This document shows, piece after piece, positions 31,686 to 40,952 of a stretch of DNA of 64,000 nt. The notes under the pieces were generated by a model that ran no database searches, had not been told where the DNA came from, and saw nothing but the letters and a program-made list of their open reading frames with translations. The DNA comes from Parabacteroides sp. (GTDB lineage: Bacteria > Bacteroidota > Bacteroidia > Bacteroidales > Tannerellaceae). The number at the start of each line of letters is the position of its first letter. Positions within the stretch are counted from its first letter, which is position 1. A program made the position numbers and the translations under genes. Where the stretch lies: assembly GCA_019417325.1 (NCBI GenBank), contig DXVO01000032.1, forward strand, positions 159,085 to 223,084, read 5' to 3'.

Positions 31686-32675
31686 TTAATAAACAAGTTT
31701 TACATTATCTATCCACATCGTATTACCCGGCGAACCGATGTAGGCGCCTCCGTTGCTCGAAGTAAACTGGAGGATAAGATGTGTAGGCGTTTCATTCTCT
31801 TCCGCCCAACCTATTTCCTTAATCGGAACACTCTCTCCTTCACTATTTACCGTATATCGTTCTTCCGCCTGAATCCGCATATAGGGTTCATATTCGGGGC
31901 GGGAAGTAATATCCCCGTACATAACCGGAAAAGTGGCATCATTCACCCATCCGTCTGTTGAAGAGATAAAACGATGTACCAATGTTCCGATTCGCTTAGC
32001 ATATACATTTCCCTCCTTATCTTCCCAACGTTTCTGTAAAAACAGGTTTACTTCCATAGAGTCGGCCCCTGCAATCTTTGTCTTACGGCTGAAGCCGGTA
32101 CTGCGTATACGATAGTCTTCCGGAACCATCTTTATCTTATAATCAAAACGGATCGCTTTCGGCCTGTTTGTAAAGGGAACTCCGGTGCAAAGCATACCTT
32201 GAGGATTTTTTGTTCCTTTTATCGGTTCATGTACCTTGCCTAAAAAGATTGAACCGGCGGCAACCACTTCTATATCGACGATACCCAGCACCTTTACTTT
32301 TTCCATTCGTGTTTCCAGGCGGGCACAACTGCCTTCTCCCCTTTTCTCAGGAAAAACGGATGTATTTGTTTTAACAATTCCGGCTACTTTAGCCATCACA
32401 TTTGAGTTTGCCCACGGGGAACCGCCTTTATTCTGATATGCTATATTTCCGACAATCGTATCCGTCGGACCTAACTCATACAAGTATTTGGTTGCTCCTC
32501 CGATTATCTTAGACTCATGTATCTCACGCACAATCCACTTATCCATATCACCGAAAGCAATGGGAACCACCTTTTCCTGCGCTGTGACCGAAAACAGGTT
32601 ATTCATACACAGGCCTAAAGCCATCAATCCCATCAACCGGCAAACTTTTATTATTCCATTAGCCCTCATTTCCAT
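31686..32675 (-). CDS. Secreted PCMD-domain protein, end of sulfonation operon
   Basis: I start at the ATG at 32675 (MEMRANGIIKVCRLMGL), which gives a signal peptide ending near SVTAQ; a longer frame would overlap the sulfotransferase. The ~329-residue product carries a PCMD (putative carbohydrate metabolism) domain: RPKAIRFDYKIK in the middle and LILQFTSSNGGAYIG...MWIDNVKLVY at the end. Such beta-sandwich proteins are surface or periplasmic and may bind glycans. Its place directly after a sulfotransferase gene, before the operon terminator, suggests a link to the sulfated product; that is inference. Confidence 0.78.
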   Translation of the reverse strand: MEMRANGIIKVCRLMGLMALGLCMNNLFSVTAQEKVVPIAFGDMDKWIVREIHESKIIGGATKYLYELGPTDTIVGNIAYQNKGGSPWANSNVMAKVAGIVKTNTSVFPEKRGEGSCARLETRMEKVKVLGIVDIEVVAAGSIFLGKVHEPIKGTKNPQGMLCTGVPFTNRPKAIRFDYKIKMVPEDYRIRSTGFSRKTKIAGADSMEVNLFLQKRWEDKEGNVYAKRIGTLVHRFISSTDGWVNDATFPVMYGDITSRPEYEPYMRIQAEERYTVNSEGESVPIKEIGWAEENETPTHLILQFTSSNGGAYIGSPGNTMWIDNVKLVY

Positions 32676-32707
32676 TCTTGACTTTAATAAAATCGACTCA
32701 TTTTTAG

Positions 32708-33811
32708 TTACAAAGAATATCCCCATTCTTTTAAAGCCATCCCCCAGTTTTCTTCTACAAGATGAACCGTACGATCGTCATATTTATACTTATTCTTCTT
32801 GTATCCTTTCTTTTTACCCAGGTATTGTTCAATTTCCGGTTTGGCTTCTTCAAAACCGGGAATATCCAGTTTTTTGTATATATCTTCCGTCATCGCAAAA
32901 GCATCCTGCTCAAAATCTTCAAACTTGATTTCAACCAGATTGCCTTCCGGTATCAAATGTTTCTGTTCTTCAAATTTATAAAACAAACGACGATACACTT
33001 CAATGAAATTACTTTCAAGCTGCTCGTTAGAAATATCCTGCAAACGGAGAGGCTGTATTGTATTTGTAAAGAAACTACGTGTACTTTCAAATACCGTATA
33101 GGGATTTCTTTTCAGATAGATAAACTTCGCATTGGGAAACATTTCCACCAATGTTTTTACGCGCCCTGTATGGGGAGGGTTCTTGCTCAAGAACTGGGAA
33201 CCATGCGTATTCCAAAGAGAAACTTTAATCAGTTTCATAAAAGTTTCCTTAAACACTTCCCGTTCCCGGTCCGTGATATTGTCGAACAACAAATAGCGGT
33301 CGCAATATTCCAGCATATGTTTCGGGAAAAACCAGAAATGATAATAGGTATAAGGCATCATATTCGCAAGAGCAAATTCTTCTTCCTGCGGCAAATCCAC
33401 CTTCAGTTCCATATTATCCGTCGGGCGTTTGTCCGGCATCAGGATAGACATATTCTTTTTAAAGAAAGGCTGCCCCCATAACATCAAGTTGGGGAACACA
33501 GTCTGATAAGTCGTATTATATCCGAAATGCTTGTCGCACGAAAATACATTATGTACAAACGTTGTCCCGCTACGCCAATGTCCGAGAATGAATACCGGAT
33601 CCATTTCCAACGGTTTGTCAGCAATCTTACGATAACGGGCATTTTCAAACGGTTGACACAAACTCAGTATACGGCACACAGCTTTCGTCAGGTAATACTT
33701 ATTACGGAAGCCTTTGTCTATAGTCATGTTTTCCGTTACAGCCTTGAAAGTTTTCCAATCGGCTCCGACTAACGTATTTATCGGCAGTTTATCAAATTCC
33801 AATAATCCCAT
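32708..33811 (-). CDS. PAPS-dependent sulfotransferase
   Basis: The 367-residue protein has the PAPS-binding loop LGHWRSGTTF at residues 76-85 and the 3'-phosphate motif IYLKRNPYTVFESTRSFF near 225, followed by a C-terminal region ending in ENWGMALKEWGYSL. It lacks a signal peptide and is cytoplasmic. It is encoded 7 bases after cysN, in one operon with all PAPS-making genes, so it is the probable consumer of that PAPS. Related cysND-linked sulfotransferases of gut Bacteroides sulfonate cholesterol and other steroids, so a sterol or lipid acceptor is plausible but not proven here. Confidence 0.9.
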   Translation of the reverse strand: MGLLEFDKLPINTLVGADWKTFKAVTENMTIDKGFRNKYYLTKAVCRILSLCQPFENARYRKIADKPLEMDPVFILGHWRSGTTFVHNVFSCDKHFGYNTTYQTVFPNLMLWGQPFFKKNMSILMPDKRPTDNMELKVDLPQEEEFALANMMPYTYYHFWFFPKHMLEYCDRYLLFDNITDREREVFKETFMKLIKVSLWNTHGSQFLSKNPPHTGRVKTLVEMFPNAKFIYLKRNPYTVFESTRSFFTNTIQPLRLQDISNEQLESNFIEVYRRLFYKFEEQKHLIPEGNLVEIKFEDFEQDAFAMTEDIYKKLDIPGFEEAKPEIEQYLGKKKGYKKNKYKYDDRTVHLVEENWGMALKEWGYSL

Positions 33812-33818
33812 AACTTAT

Positions 33819-35279
33819 TTATTTTTCCGTTATACATTTCACAGGAAGTCCCTGGCGTTCCAACTCTTTGCAAACAGCCAGGATTGCTTCATAATGTTCC
33901 TTTCCAATGCCCAGTTCCGGCAAATTCAGAACGGCAAGAGCATCTTCTGAAACCATATCACGCGCATCCACCCGGTCAATAATCATACCTACAGCCGAGG
34001 TATTATTCGTAATCGGGTCAATCAGGATAAATGCTCCGGTTTGCTTGTTTTTCAGATACGGGTCGAAAAGCAGTTCTTTGCCGGTAGTAAAGACCACGCG
34101 TCCGATTTCATTCAGTCTCATAGGAAGTTCTTTCTCTTCCAGCTTACCGTTCTCTACCGACAACTGCTCCATCGTATTTACATTCACTTTATAGCGGATG
34201 CTATCTACACGGGCACGGGTCAGATTCGTTGTATGCTTGATATAAAATTGCTTGTTTACATCCATCGGTTCTTCATCCATCCAGACCAACATGGCTTCGA
34301 GATTACGGTCTATCATTGGCTGATTATCCGGATGAACCAACATTTCACCACGGGAAACGTCTATTTCATCTTCCAATGTAATTGTGACACATTGGGGAGG
34401 GAATGCATAATCCAGTTCACCGTCATAAGTAACGATACTTTTCACTTTGGAAGTTTTACCGGACGGCAATGCCATTACAGTATCGCCTTTACGGACGATG
34501 CCACTGGCAACCTTTCCACAGAAACCTCGAAAATCCAGGTTCGGGCGCAACACATATTGTACAGGATAACGGAAATCCGTATAGTTGCGATCCTGGTCAA
34601 TAGGCACCGTTTCCAGGAAGTCCAGCAAAGACGGGCCATCATACCAGGGAGTACGTCCACTCTTGTCTACCACATTATCGCCATCCAAGGCGGAAAGAGG
34701 GATACAGGTGATATCCGGTATATTCAACGGTTCCACGAATTGCTTGTAATCTTCTACTATCTTGTCGAAAACCTGTTTGTCGAAGTCCACCAAGTCCATC
34801 TTGTTGACAGCCAGTACAACATGCTTGATACCCAATAAAGATACCAGATAGGTATGGCGGCGTGTCTGTGTAATCACTCCTGTACGTGCATCAACCAAAA
34901 TGATTGCCAGGTTCGCAGTAGAACCACCGGTAATCATATTGCGGGTATATTGTTCGTGTCCCGGAGTATCGGCTATAATGAACTTACGGTTGTTCGTACT
35001 GAAATAGCGATATGCTACATCAATCGTAATACCCTGTTCACGTTCAGCTTTCAGACCATCCAATAACAAAGCATAATCAATATGGTCACCAGCATTACCC
35101 ATACGTTTGCTGTCGCGTTCAAGTGCATCCAGCTGGTCTTCGTATATCTTTTTACTATCGAATAGCAAACGTCCGATCAACGTAGACTTTCCGTCATCTA
35201 CCGAACCGGCTGTAAGGAAGCGAAGTAAATCCTTCTGCTCATCCCTGTCCAAAAACTCTTTTATATTTAATGTAGACAT
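33819..35279 (-). CDS. cysN: Sulfate adenylyltransferase subunit 1 (GTPase)
   Basis: CysN is the regulatory GTPase that drives formation of APS from ATP and sulfate together with CysD. The 486-residue protein has the GTP loop GSVDDGKST at residues 25-33, DTPGHEQYTRNM and NKMDLVDFD. There is no fused APS-kinase domain; a separate cysC lies upstream. It begins 10 bases after the cysD stop. Confidence 0.96.
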   Translation of the reverse strand: MSTLNIKEFLDRDEQKDLLRFLTAGSVDDGKSTLIGRLLFDSKKIYEDQLDALERDSKRMGNAGDHIDYALLLDGLKAEREQGITIDVAYRYFSTNNRKFIIADTPGHEQYTRNMITGGSTANLAIILVDARTGVITQTRRHTYLVSLLGIKHVVLAVNKMDLVDFDKQVFDKIVEDYKQFVEPLNIPDITCIPLSALDGDNVVDKSGRTPWYDGPSLLDFLETVPIDQDRNYTDFRYPVQYVLRPNLDFRGFCGKVASGIVRKGDTVMALPSGKTSKVKSIVTYDGELDYAFPPQCVTITLEDEIDVSRGEMLVHPDNQPMIDRNLEAMLVWMDEEPMDVNKQFYIKHTTNLTRARVDSIRYKVNVNTMEQLSVENGKLEEKELPMRLNEIGRVVFTTGKELLFDPYLKNKQTGAFILIDPITNNTSAVGMIIDRVDARDMVSEDALAVLNLPELGIGKEHYEAILAVCKELERQGLPVKCITEK

Positions 35280-35289
35280 AATCCTTTAT

Positions 35290-36198
35290 TTAAAAATATC
35301 CTTCTCTTTTCTTTTGCTCCATACTTGCATCCTGGTCGAAATCGATTACACGAGTCGTACGTTCACTCTTAGTGGTAGTCATCATTTCTTCCACGATTTT
35401 TTCTATTGTATCGGCATCACTCTCCACGGCACCGGTTAACGGCCAACATCCCAACGTACGGAAACGGACCATACGCATCTGGATTTTTTCGCGATACTGT
35501 TCAGGCAAACGGTCATCGTCCGCCATAATCAGATTGCCGTCCAACTCTACAATAGGACGCTCTTTAGCAAAATACAGAGGTACGATAGGTATATTTTCAA
35601 GGCGGATATACTGCCAGATATCCAGTTCCGTCCAGTTTGACAGCGGGAAAACACGGATACTTTCACCTTTATGTACGCGTGCATTATAAATATCCCATAA
35701 TTCAGGACGTTGGTTTTTCGGGTCCCACTGATGGAATTTATCACGAAAAGAATAAATACGTTCCTTCGCACGACTCTTTTCTTCGTCACGACGAGCACCA
35801 CCAAAGGCAGCATCAAACTTATATTTATCGAGAGCATGGAGCAACGCCTGAGTTTTCATTAAATCCGTATGGACCTTACTCCCATGAGTAAATGGACCTA
35901 CACCGGCATTAAAAGCTTCCATGTTAGACTCTACAATCAGGTTCCAACCGAACTTCTTTGCATAATCGTCACGAAACTGAATCATTTCTTTAAACTTCCA
36001 CTTTGAATCGATATGCATCAAAGGGAAAGGTACTTTCCCCGGAGCAAAAGCTTTTTCAGCAAGACGAACCATCACGGAAGAATCTTTACCGATAGAATAA
36101 AGCATAACAGGATTTTCAAATTCAGCAGCTACTTCCCGTATGATGTGAATAGACTCAGCCTCCAATTCCTGCAAATGGCTCAATTTATAATCAGACAT
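35290..36198 (-). CDS. cysD: Sulfate adenylyltransferase subunit 2
   Basis: CysD is the catalytic ATP-sulfurylase subunit. The 302-residue protein has the PP-loop-type YSIGKDSSVMVRLA near residue 35, GGARRDEEKSRAKERIYS and FPLSNWTELDIWQYI, and the C-terminal FDQDASMEQKKREGYF typical of the family. It lies between cysC and cysN in the same orientation. Confidence 0.96.
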   Translation of the reverse strand: MSDYKLSHLQELEAESIHIIREVAAEFENPVMLYSIGKDSSVMVRLAEKAFAPGKVPFPLMHIDSKWKFKEMIQFRDDYAKKFGWNLIVESNMEAFNAGVGPFTHGSKVHTDLMKTQALLHALDKYKFDAAFGGARRDEEKSRAKERIYSFRDKFHQWDPKNQRPELWDIYNARVHKGESIRVFPLSNWTELDIWQYIRLENIPIVPLYFAKERPIVELDGNLIMADDDRLPEQYREKIQMRMVRFRTLGCWPLTGAVESDADTIEKIVEEMMTTTKSERTTRVIDFDQDASMEQKKREGYF

Positions 36199-36273
36199 AA
36201 TTGTATTTTTATAGCTGATAACCGACAGGTGACAACCATTTTATTTTTAAAACGAGTTGCCACCTGCCAATAA

Positions 36274-36879
36274 TCAACGGATTTGTATTTTAGGTATAAT
36301 TAAATCCAATAATTTATTTACGGATTCCTCCACAGTCAAAACGGAAGTATCCAATGTTAATGCCGGATGAACCGGAGCTTCAAACGGAGCTGAAATACCG
36401 GTAAAATCCTTAATATCACCTTTACGAGCTTTGGCATACAGACCTTTCACGTCTCGTCGTTCACACTCTTCTATTGGAGTATTCACATAGATTTCGAGGA
36501 AATTGTCCTCTCCTATAATAGACGACGCCATCTCACGAAGGTCGTTTGTCGGACTTATAAAAGCAGCTATGGTTATAACACCCGTATCAATAAATAGTTT
36601 GCATACTTCTGCTATCCGGCGGATATTTTCCACACGGTCTTCGGCAGAGAAGCCAAGGTTATTATTTATTCCGCTACGAATATTATCGCCATCCAAAACA
36701 CGGCATAAAAGTCCACGTTCCTGCAAGGCACGTTCCAGTGCAATTGCAACCGTACTCTTACCAGACCCACTCAGTCCGGTAAACCAGACCATCACACTAT
36801 GTTGTCCTAATAAACGCTCTTTATCTCCTCTCCCCAACATCCGGTCGAATATCGGATAGATATTATTCTCATTTTCCAT
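36274..36879 (-). CDS. cysC: Adenylylsulfate (APS) kinase
   Basis: CysC phosphorylates APS to PAPS, the sulfate donor for sulfotransferases. The 201-residue protein has the Walker A motif GLSGSGKST at residues 35-43, LDGDNIRSGINNNLGFS, FISPTNDLR and EIYVNTPIEECERRDVKGLY. No cysH (PAPS reductase) is in the operon, which points to sulfonation instead of assimilation. Confidence 0.95.
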   Translation of the reverse strand: MENENNIYPIFDRMLGRGDKERLLGQHSVMVWFTGLSGSGKSTVAIALERALQERGLLCRVLDGDNIRSGINNNLGFSAEDRVENIRRIAEVCKLFIDTGVITIAAFISPTNDLREMASSIIGEDNFLEIYVNTPIEECERRDVKGLYAKARKGDIKDFTGISAPFEAPVHPALTLDTSVLTVEESVNKLLDLIIPKIQIR

Positions 36880-36899
36880 ATAAACAAATATCTACAAAA

Positions 36900-38453
36900 T
36901 TAAAACTCCCAAATCATGGGAATGACAAATACCGAGATTAAGAAAGTTATCAGGTTAAGAGGTAACCCGATCTTTACGAAATCCGTAAATTTATAACTAC
37001 CGATACCTTGCACTATCAAATTGGTCTGATACCCAATCGGAGTACTGAAACTTGCCGAAGCTGCCATACAAATCACAACAAAAAATGGAGTGGGATCTAC
37101 TCCCAATTGCTTGGCGACAGCCAATGCAATTGGGAAACTCAATGCAGCAGCTGCATTGTTCGTAATCAGTTCCGTAAAAATATTGGTAATAATAAAAACG
37201 ATAGCCAGCAACATATAAGGTCCCATATTAGAAGATACTCCGATAATATAATGAGCAATCAGGGACGCAAATCCGGAATTTTCCATTGCTTTACTGATTG
37301 CAAATGCACAAGCAATTGTAATCAGAATATCCCATGAAATATATTTTGTATACTTTTTAGGCGGGAATATCTTTGTCCATGCCATAATAATCGTTGTTAT
37401 ACAGACAAAGAAAAACATATCAAGATGGAGTTCCGGAAAAGCTTCTTTCACAGAAGGCAATTCACCAATTGTTGCACCGGTAATCATAAAGATGAGCAAT
37501 CCGAGTGCCAACCAGCGTTTTTTCTTAGAAACAGGTTCCATTCCGTCATTCCCATTTGCCAACAATAGGAAAACACTGGATTCACCCCATGTCGGAATGA
37601 ATGAATCATCCGCCCAAAGGACTAAAGTGTCTCCTTCATGGAAAACGACTTTATCCAAATCATGCGTATAGCGTTCTCCCCCGCTTTTCACTTCCTTGAT
37701 AATAGCACCATAATGACGGGTAAAATTAAATTCTCCTAATGTTTTATTGATACCGGGAAAACGAGCACCTAATACGGCCTCCACCCTATGTAAATTTCCG
37801 GGATTACCATCTTCATCATCTTCCATATATTTATCAGTTCTGGAATCCGGAAGCAATTTATTTGAAAAGATAAAAAGATAAATAAGACCTGCCAATGCAA
37901 TAAAAATGCCGACTCTTCCGAGTTCAAACATGGTAAATCCTTCGTATCCGGCTTCCAGTATCATACCGTGTACCACCAAATTGGTAGAAGTTCCGATCAA
38001 AGTACAAATACCACCCAAAATAGTTACATAAGATAGAGGTATCAAAAATTTAGTTGCAGGCAATTTTACGGATTCTGCCCAACGTTTAATAATCGGGGCA
38101 AAAATAACAACAACCGGAGTATTATTTAAAAAAGCAGAAATGAAAGCGATAGGTGGCAACATACGGAGTTGAGCTTTAAAAATAGTGGTCTTTCCTTCGG
38201 GTAGCAACTTTTTTATCAATTGTCCCAATGCACCACTCTGACGAACTCCTTCACTCACAAGAAAAAGCATCGCCACTGTAATCATCCCTTTATTGCTGAA
38301 GCCCTCCAGCATTTCTTTCGGAGTCAGTATACCTGCACATAAAAAGAGAACGACAACAGTAAGCAATACCATTCCCGGTCTCATTCTATCCCACACCAAC
38401 GCCATAATCATGCCGACCAACGTCAGCAAGACAAATATTATTTCAAAATTCAT
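36900..38453 (-). CDS. SLC13/DASS-family permease with TrkA-C domain, likely sulfate uptake
   Basis: The 517-residue protein has ~11 membrane helices in two halves, with family motifs NTPVVVIFAPII and TNLVVHG in the first half and TNNAAAALSFPIALAVA with SFSTPIGYQTNLIV in the second. Between them (~220-290) lies a soluble TrkA-C-like domain (FTRHYGAIIKEVKSGGERY, DTLVLWADDS). Members of this type carry anions such as sulfate or dicarboxylates; its place between cysQ and cysC points to sulfate. Confidence 0.85.
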   Translation of the reverse strand: MNFEIIFVLLTLVGMIMALVWDRMRPGMVLLTVVVLFLCAGILTPKEMLEGFSNKGMITVAMLFLVSEGVRQSGALGQLIKKLLPEGKTTIFKAQLRMLPPIAFISAFLNNTPVVVIFAPIIKRWAESVKLPATKFLIPLSYVTILGGICTLIGTSTNLVVHGMILEAGYEGFTMFELGRVGIFIALAGLIYLFIFSNKLLPDSRTDKYMEDDEDGNPGNLHRVEAVLGARFPGINKTLGEFNFTRHYGAIIKEVKSGGERYTHDLDKVVFHEGDTLVLWADDSFIPTWGESSVFLLLANGNDGMEPVSKKKRWLALGLLIFMITGATIGELPSVKEAFPELHLDMFFFVCITTIIMAWTKIFPPKKYTKYISWDILITIACAFAISKAMENSGFASLIAHYIIGVSSNMGPYMLLAIVFIITNIFTELITNNAAAALSFPIALAVAKQLGVDPTPFFVVICMAASASFSTPIGYQTNLIVQGIGSYKFTDFVKIGLPLNLITFLISVFVIPMIWEF

Positions 38454-38595
38454 TCTAACCCACGTCTATTTTATGCTCAATTCAGACTGGGTACAAATGT
38501 AATAAGAATATCTTTTTCATTCTTACTATGATAACCTATTTTAAATCTTATATTGTTTACAACCCTAAATAATCAGGATATAGAAGAATTTTATG

Positions 38596-39405
38596 TTAAA
38601 GAGCCTTCACAATAAACCATGGATTATGTAAATCTTCCTTATTATATAGCAATGGTGTTTTGCCATCTATATGGAAAATATCACATCCGGCGGCTTTTGC
38701 TATTGCATGTCCGGCAGCTGTATCCCACTCCATTGTCGGAGCAAACCGGGGATATATGTCGGCAGAACCATCTGCTACCAGGCAAATTTTAAGGCTACTT
38801 CCACTGCTAATCAATGTAACAGGCTGTCCCTGTTTTCTCAAATTCTCGATGAAAGCGGTTGTTTCTTCTGTTTGATGCGAACGGGAAGCTACTACAACGA
38901 CCCCTTGGTGTCCCATAAGTTGTGGCAAGCGTATTGCTTTAGCTTGAATTTCCTCCATAGAAGGTTGTACGGTACTGTCTATACCGGTTATTTTGTAAGC
39001 ACCTGCTTCTTGCGAGGCAAAATAAAGTTCTTTACGAACAGGGACATAAATAACACCCATTACCGGAACACCTTTTTTGACAAGAGCAATATTTACGGTA
39101 AACTCCCCGTTTCTTTTAATAAATTCTTTAGTTCCATCCAATGGGTCTACGATCCAAAGTGTGTCCCACTTCGAACGCGTTTTAAACGGAACTTCTCTTC
39201 CTTCTTCACTCAATATAGGGAATGAAGTGACGGACAATATGCCTGTAATTATTTTATTTGCATTTTTATCCGCTATAGTCAATGGGGAATTATCCGCTTT
39301 TTTTTCTATTTGAAAATCAGCATTCGGGTCTGTATAGACGTCCATAATAGCTTTGCCTGCATCCAGGGCAGCACGAATTGCTATATATAAATAGTTTGTT
39401 ACCAT
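38596..39405 (-). CDS. cysQ: 3'(2'),5'-bisphosphate nucleotidase
   Basis: CysQ removes the 3'-phosphate from PAP, the inhibitory by-product of sulfotransferases, and can also act on PAPS. The start at 39405 (MVTNYLYIAIRAALDAGKAI) is chosen over one 30 bases upstream. Metal-binding motifs of the inositol-monophosphatase superfamily are clear: LSEEG, IVDPLDGTKEFIKRNGEFT and EWDTAAGHAI. It is the first gene of the sulfonation operon. Confidence 0.93.
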   Translation of the reverse strand: MVTNYLYIAIRAALDAGKAIMDVYTDPNADFQIEKKADNSPLTIADKNANKIITGILSVTSFPILSEEGREVPFKTRSKWDTLWIVDPLDGTKEFIKRNGEFTVNIALVKKGVPVMGVIYVPVRKELYFASQEAGAYKITGIDSTVQPSMEEIQAKAIRLPQLMGHQGVVVVASRSHQTEETTAFIENLRKQGQPVTLISSGSSLKICLVADGSADIYPRFAPTMEWDTAAGHAIAKAAGCDIFHIDGKTPLLYNKEDLHNPWFIVKAL

Positions 39406-39434
39406 TCTTTTTGTGTTTACAGGTTCGTAATACA

Positions 39435-39463
39435 CAAATATAGAGATTTATTTGAATATCCAA
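39435..39463 (-). promoter_or_regulatory. Putative promoter of the cysQ-to-PCMD sulfonation operon
   Basis: On the minus strand TTG (39461-39463) precedes TATATTTG (39435-39442), an exact match to the -7 consensus, by 18 bases. It stands just before the cysQ start. Confidence 0.55.
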
Positions 39464-39720
39464 TAATCATTTTTAAAATATTATTTCCTTCAATGTTCTT
39501 AATAAAGGGGATACACTTCTATTTTTTTGTATCAAAAAGCAAACATTTAATAAAACATATACTCCAGCTAATGTTATTGTTTATCATCTTATTTGAGATT
39601 ATTCGTATCTTTCGGAAAAAGTATGCTAAAACATATAAATAAAAGAGAGTGGAGCCTGGCTACACAAACTTTAAACTAAACTGTATGTTAAATGTTATTT
39701 CTAAAAAACATCAATAAAAT

Positions 39721-40887
39721 ATGAACTTAGGTCGTTGGATGAACGAGCTCCTCATACATTGGGGAATCGATCCGAAAGTAGCAAACGCATTTGATGAAAT
39801 CATCATCGCAGTCTTACTACTTTTAGTTGCAATCGGACTGGACTACATGTGCCAGGCCATTTTTGTAGGAAGTATACGAAAATTAACCCAGCATACCCGT
39901 TTCAAATGGGATACATTGCTCATAAAACGAAAAGTCATACATAACCTGGTACACACCATACCAGGTATATTGGTTTATGCACTGTTGCCGATGGCTTTTA
40001 TCAAAGGTAGGGGCCTATTACTATTATCCCAAAAAGTTTGTGCAGTCTATATTATATTTGTTCTGCTACTGGCAATAAACGGGATGATATTGTTTTTCCT
40101 GGATTTATACAATCAAAAAGAAGTCAGCAAACACAAACCCATCAAAGGTTTTATACAAGTTTTGCAGGTTCTTTTGTTTTTTATCGGAGGGATTATCATC
40201 ATTGCTGTTCTTGTCGGGAAATCACCGGCTACTTTATTTGCCGGATTAGGTGCATCTGCTGCTATTTTAATGTTGGTGTTCAAAGATTCCATACTTGGAT
40301 TTGTTGCAGGAATACAACTTTCGGCAAATGATATGCTCCGTCCTGGAGACTGGATAACGGTTCCTGCATCCAATGCAAACGGAATTGTGCTGGAAATTAC
40401 ACTCAATACCGTCAAAATACAAAACTTCGATAATACGATTTCAACCATTCCACCCTATACCTTGGTAAACGGAAGTTTCCAAAACTGGCGGGGCATGACT
40501 GAATCGGGTGGACGCCGTGTAATGAAAACAATCATTCTCGATCTACACACCATAAAATTCTGCCCACCTGAAATGTTGGATAATCTCAGAAAAGATATAC
40601 CTCTTATGTCAGATTATAAACCGGACGAAGGAGTGGTCCCCACCAACTCCCAGTTATTCCGTGTATATATAGAGAAATATTTAAATTCCCTGCCTGTAGT
40701 AAATACAAGCCTTGATCTAATCATCAGCCAGTTGCAATCCACGGAATACGGAGTTCCTATTCAGATTTATTTCTTCTCACGTAATAAAGTATGGAAAGAA
40801 TACGAACGTATCCAATCGGATATATTCGACCACCTTTTTGCTATGGTTCCTAAATTTGATTTAAAGGTATACCAATATTCGGATTGA
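39721..40887 (+). CDS. MscS-family mechanosensitive channel (first of tandem pair)
   Basis: The 388-residue protein has about four to five membrane helices and the pore-lining helix region LFAGLGASAAILMLVFKDSI, then FVAGIQLSANDMLRPGDWI and the beta domain with FDNTISTIPPYTLVNGSFQNW. Such channels open on hypo-osmotic shock and release solutes. It is larger than E. coli MscS (286 residues), with an extra N-terminal helical part. The next gene encodes a close paralogue 65 bases downstream. Confidence 0.9.
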   Translation: MNLGRWMNELLIHWGIDPKVANAFDEIIIAVLLLLVAIGLDYMCQAIFVGSIRKLTQHTRFKWDTLLIKRKVIHNLVHTIPGILVYALLPMAFIKGRGLLLLSQKVCAVYIIFVLLLAINGMILFFLDLYNQKEVSKHKPIKGFIQVLQVLLFFIGGIIIIAVLVGKSPATLFAGLGASAAILMLVFKDSILGFVAGIQLSANDMLRPGDWITVPASNANGIVLEITLNTVKIQNFDNTISTIPPYTLVNGSFQNWRGMTESGGRRVMKTIILDLHTIKFCPPEMLDNLRKDIPLMSDYKPDEGVVPTNSQLFRVYIEKYLNSLPVVNTSLDLIISQLQSTEYGVPIQIYFFSRNKVWKEYERIQSDIFDHLFAMVPKFDLKVYQYSD

Positions 40888-40952
40888 TAAGTTCAAGTAT
40901 TTTTTTAGTTTTGTACACCTAATCTCATTATACACTAAATAATACATACTGA

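Noticed and set aside
32762..33481. 239-codon frame antisense to the sulfotransferase gene
   Set aside because: The opposite strand encodes a clear sulfotransferase; the antisense product has no motif.
34041..34838. 265-codon frame antisense to cysN
   Set aside because: It is a shadow of the CysN coding sequence.
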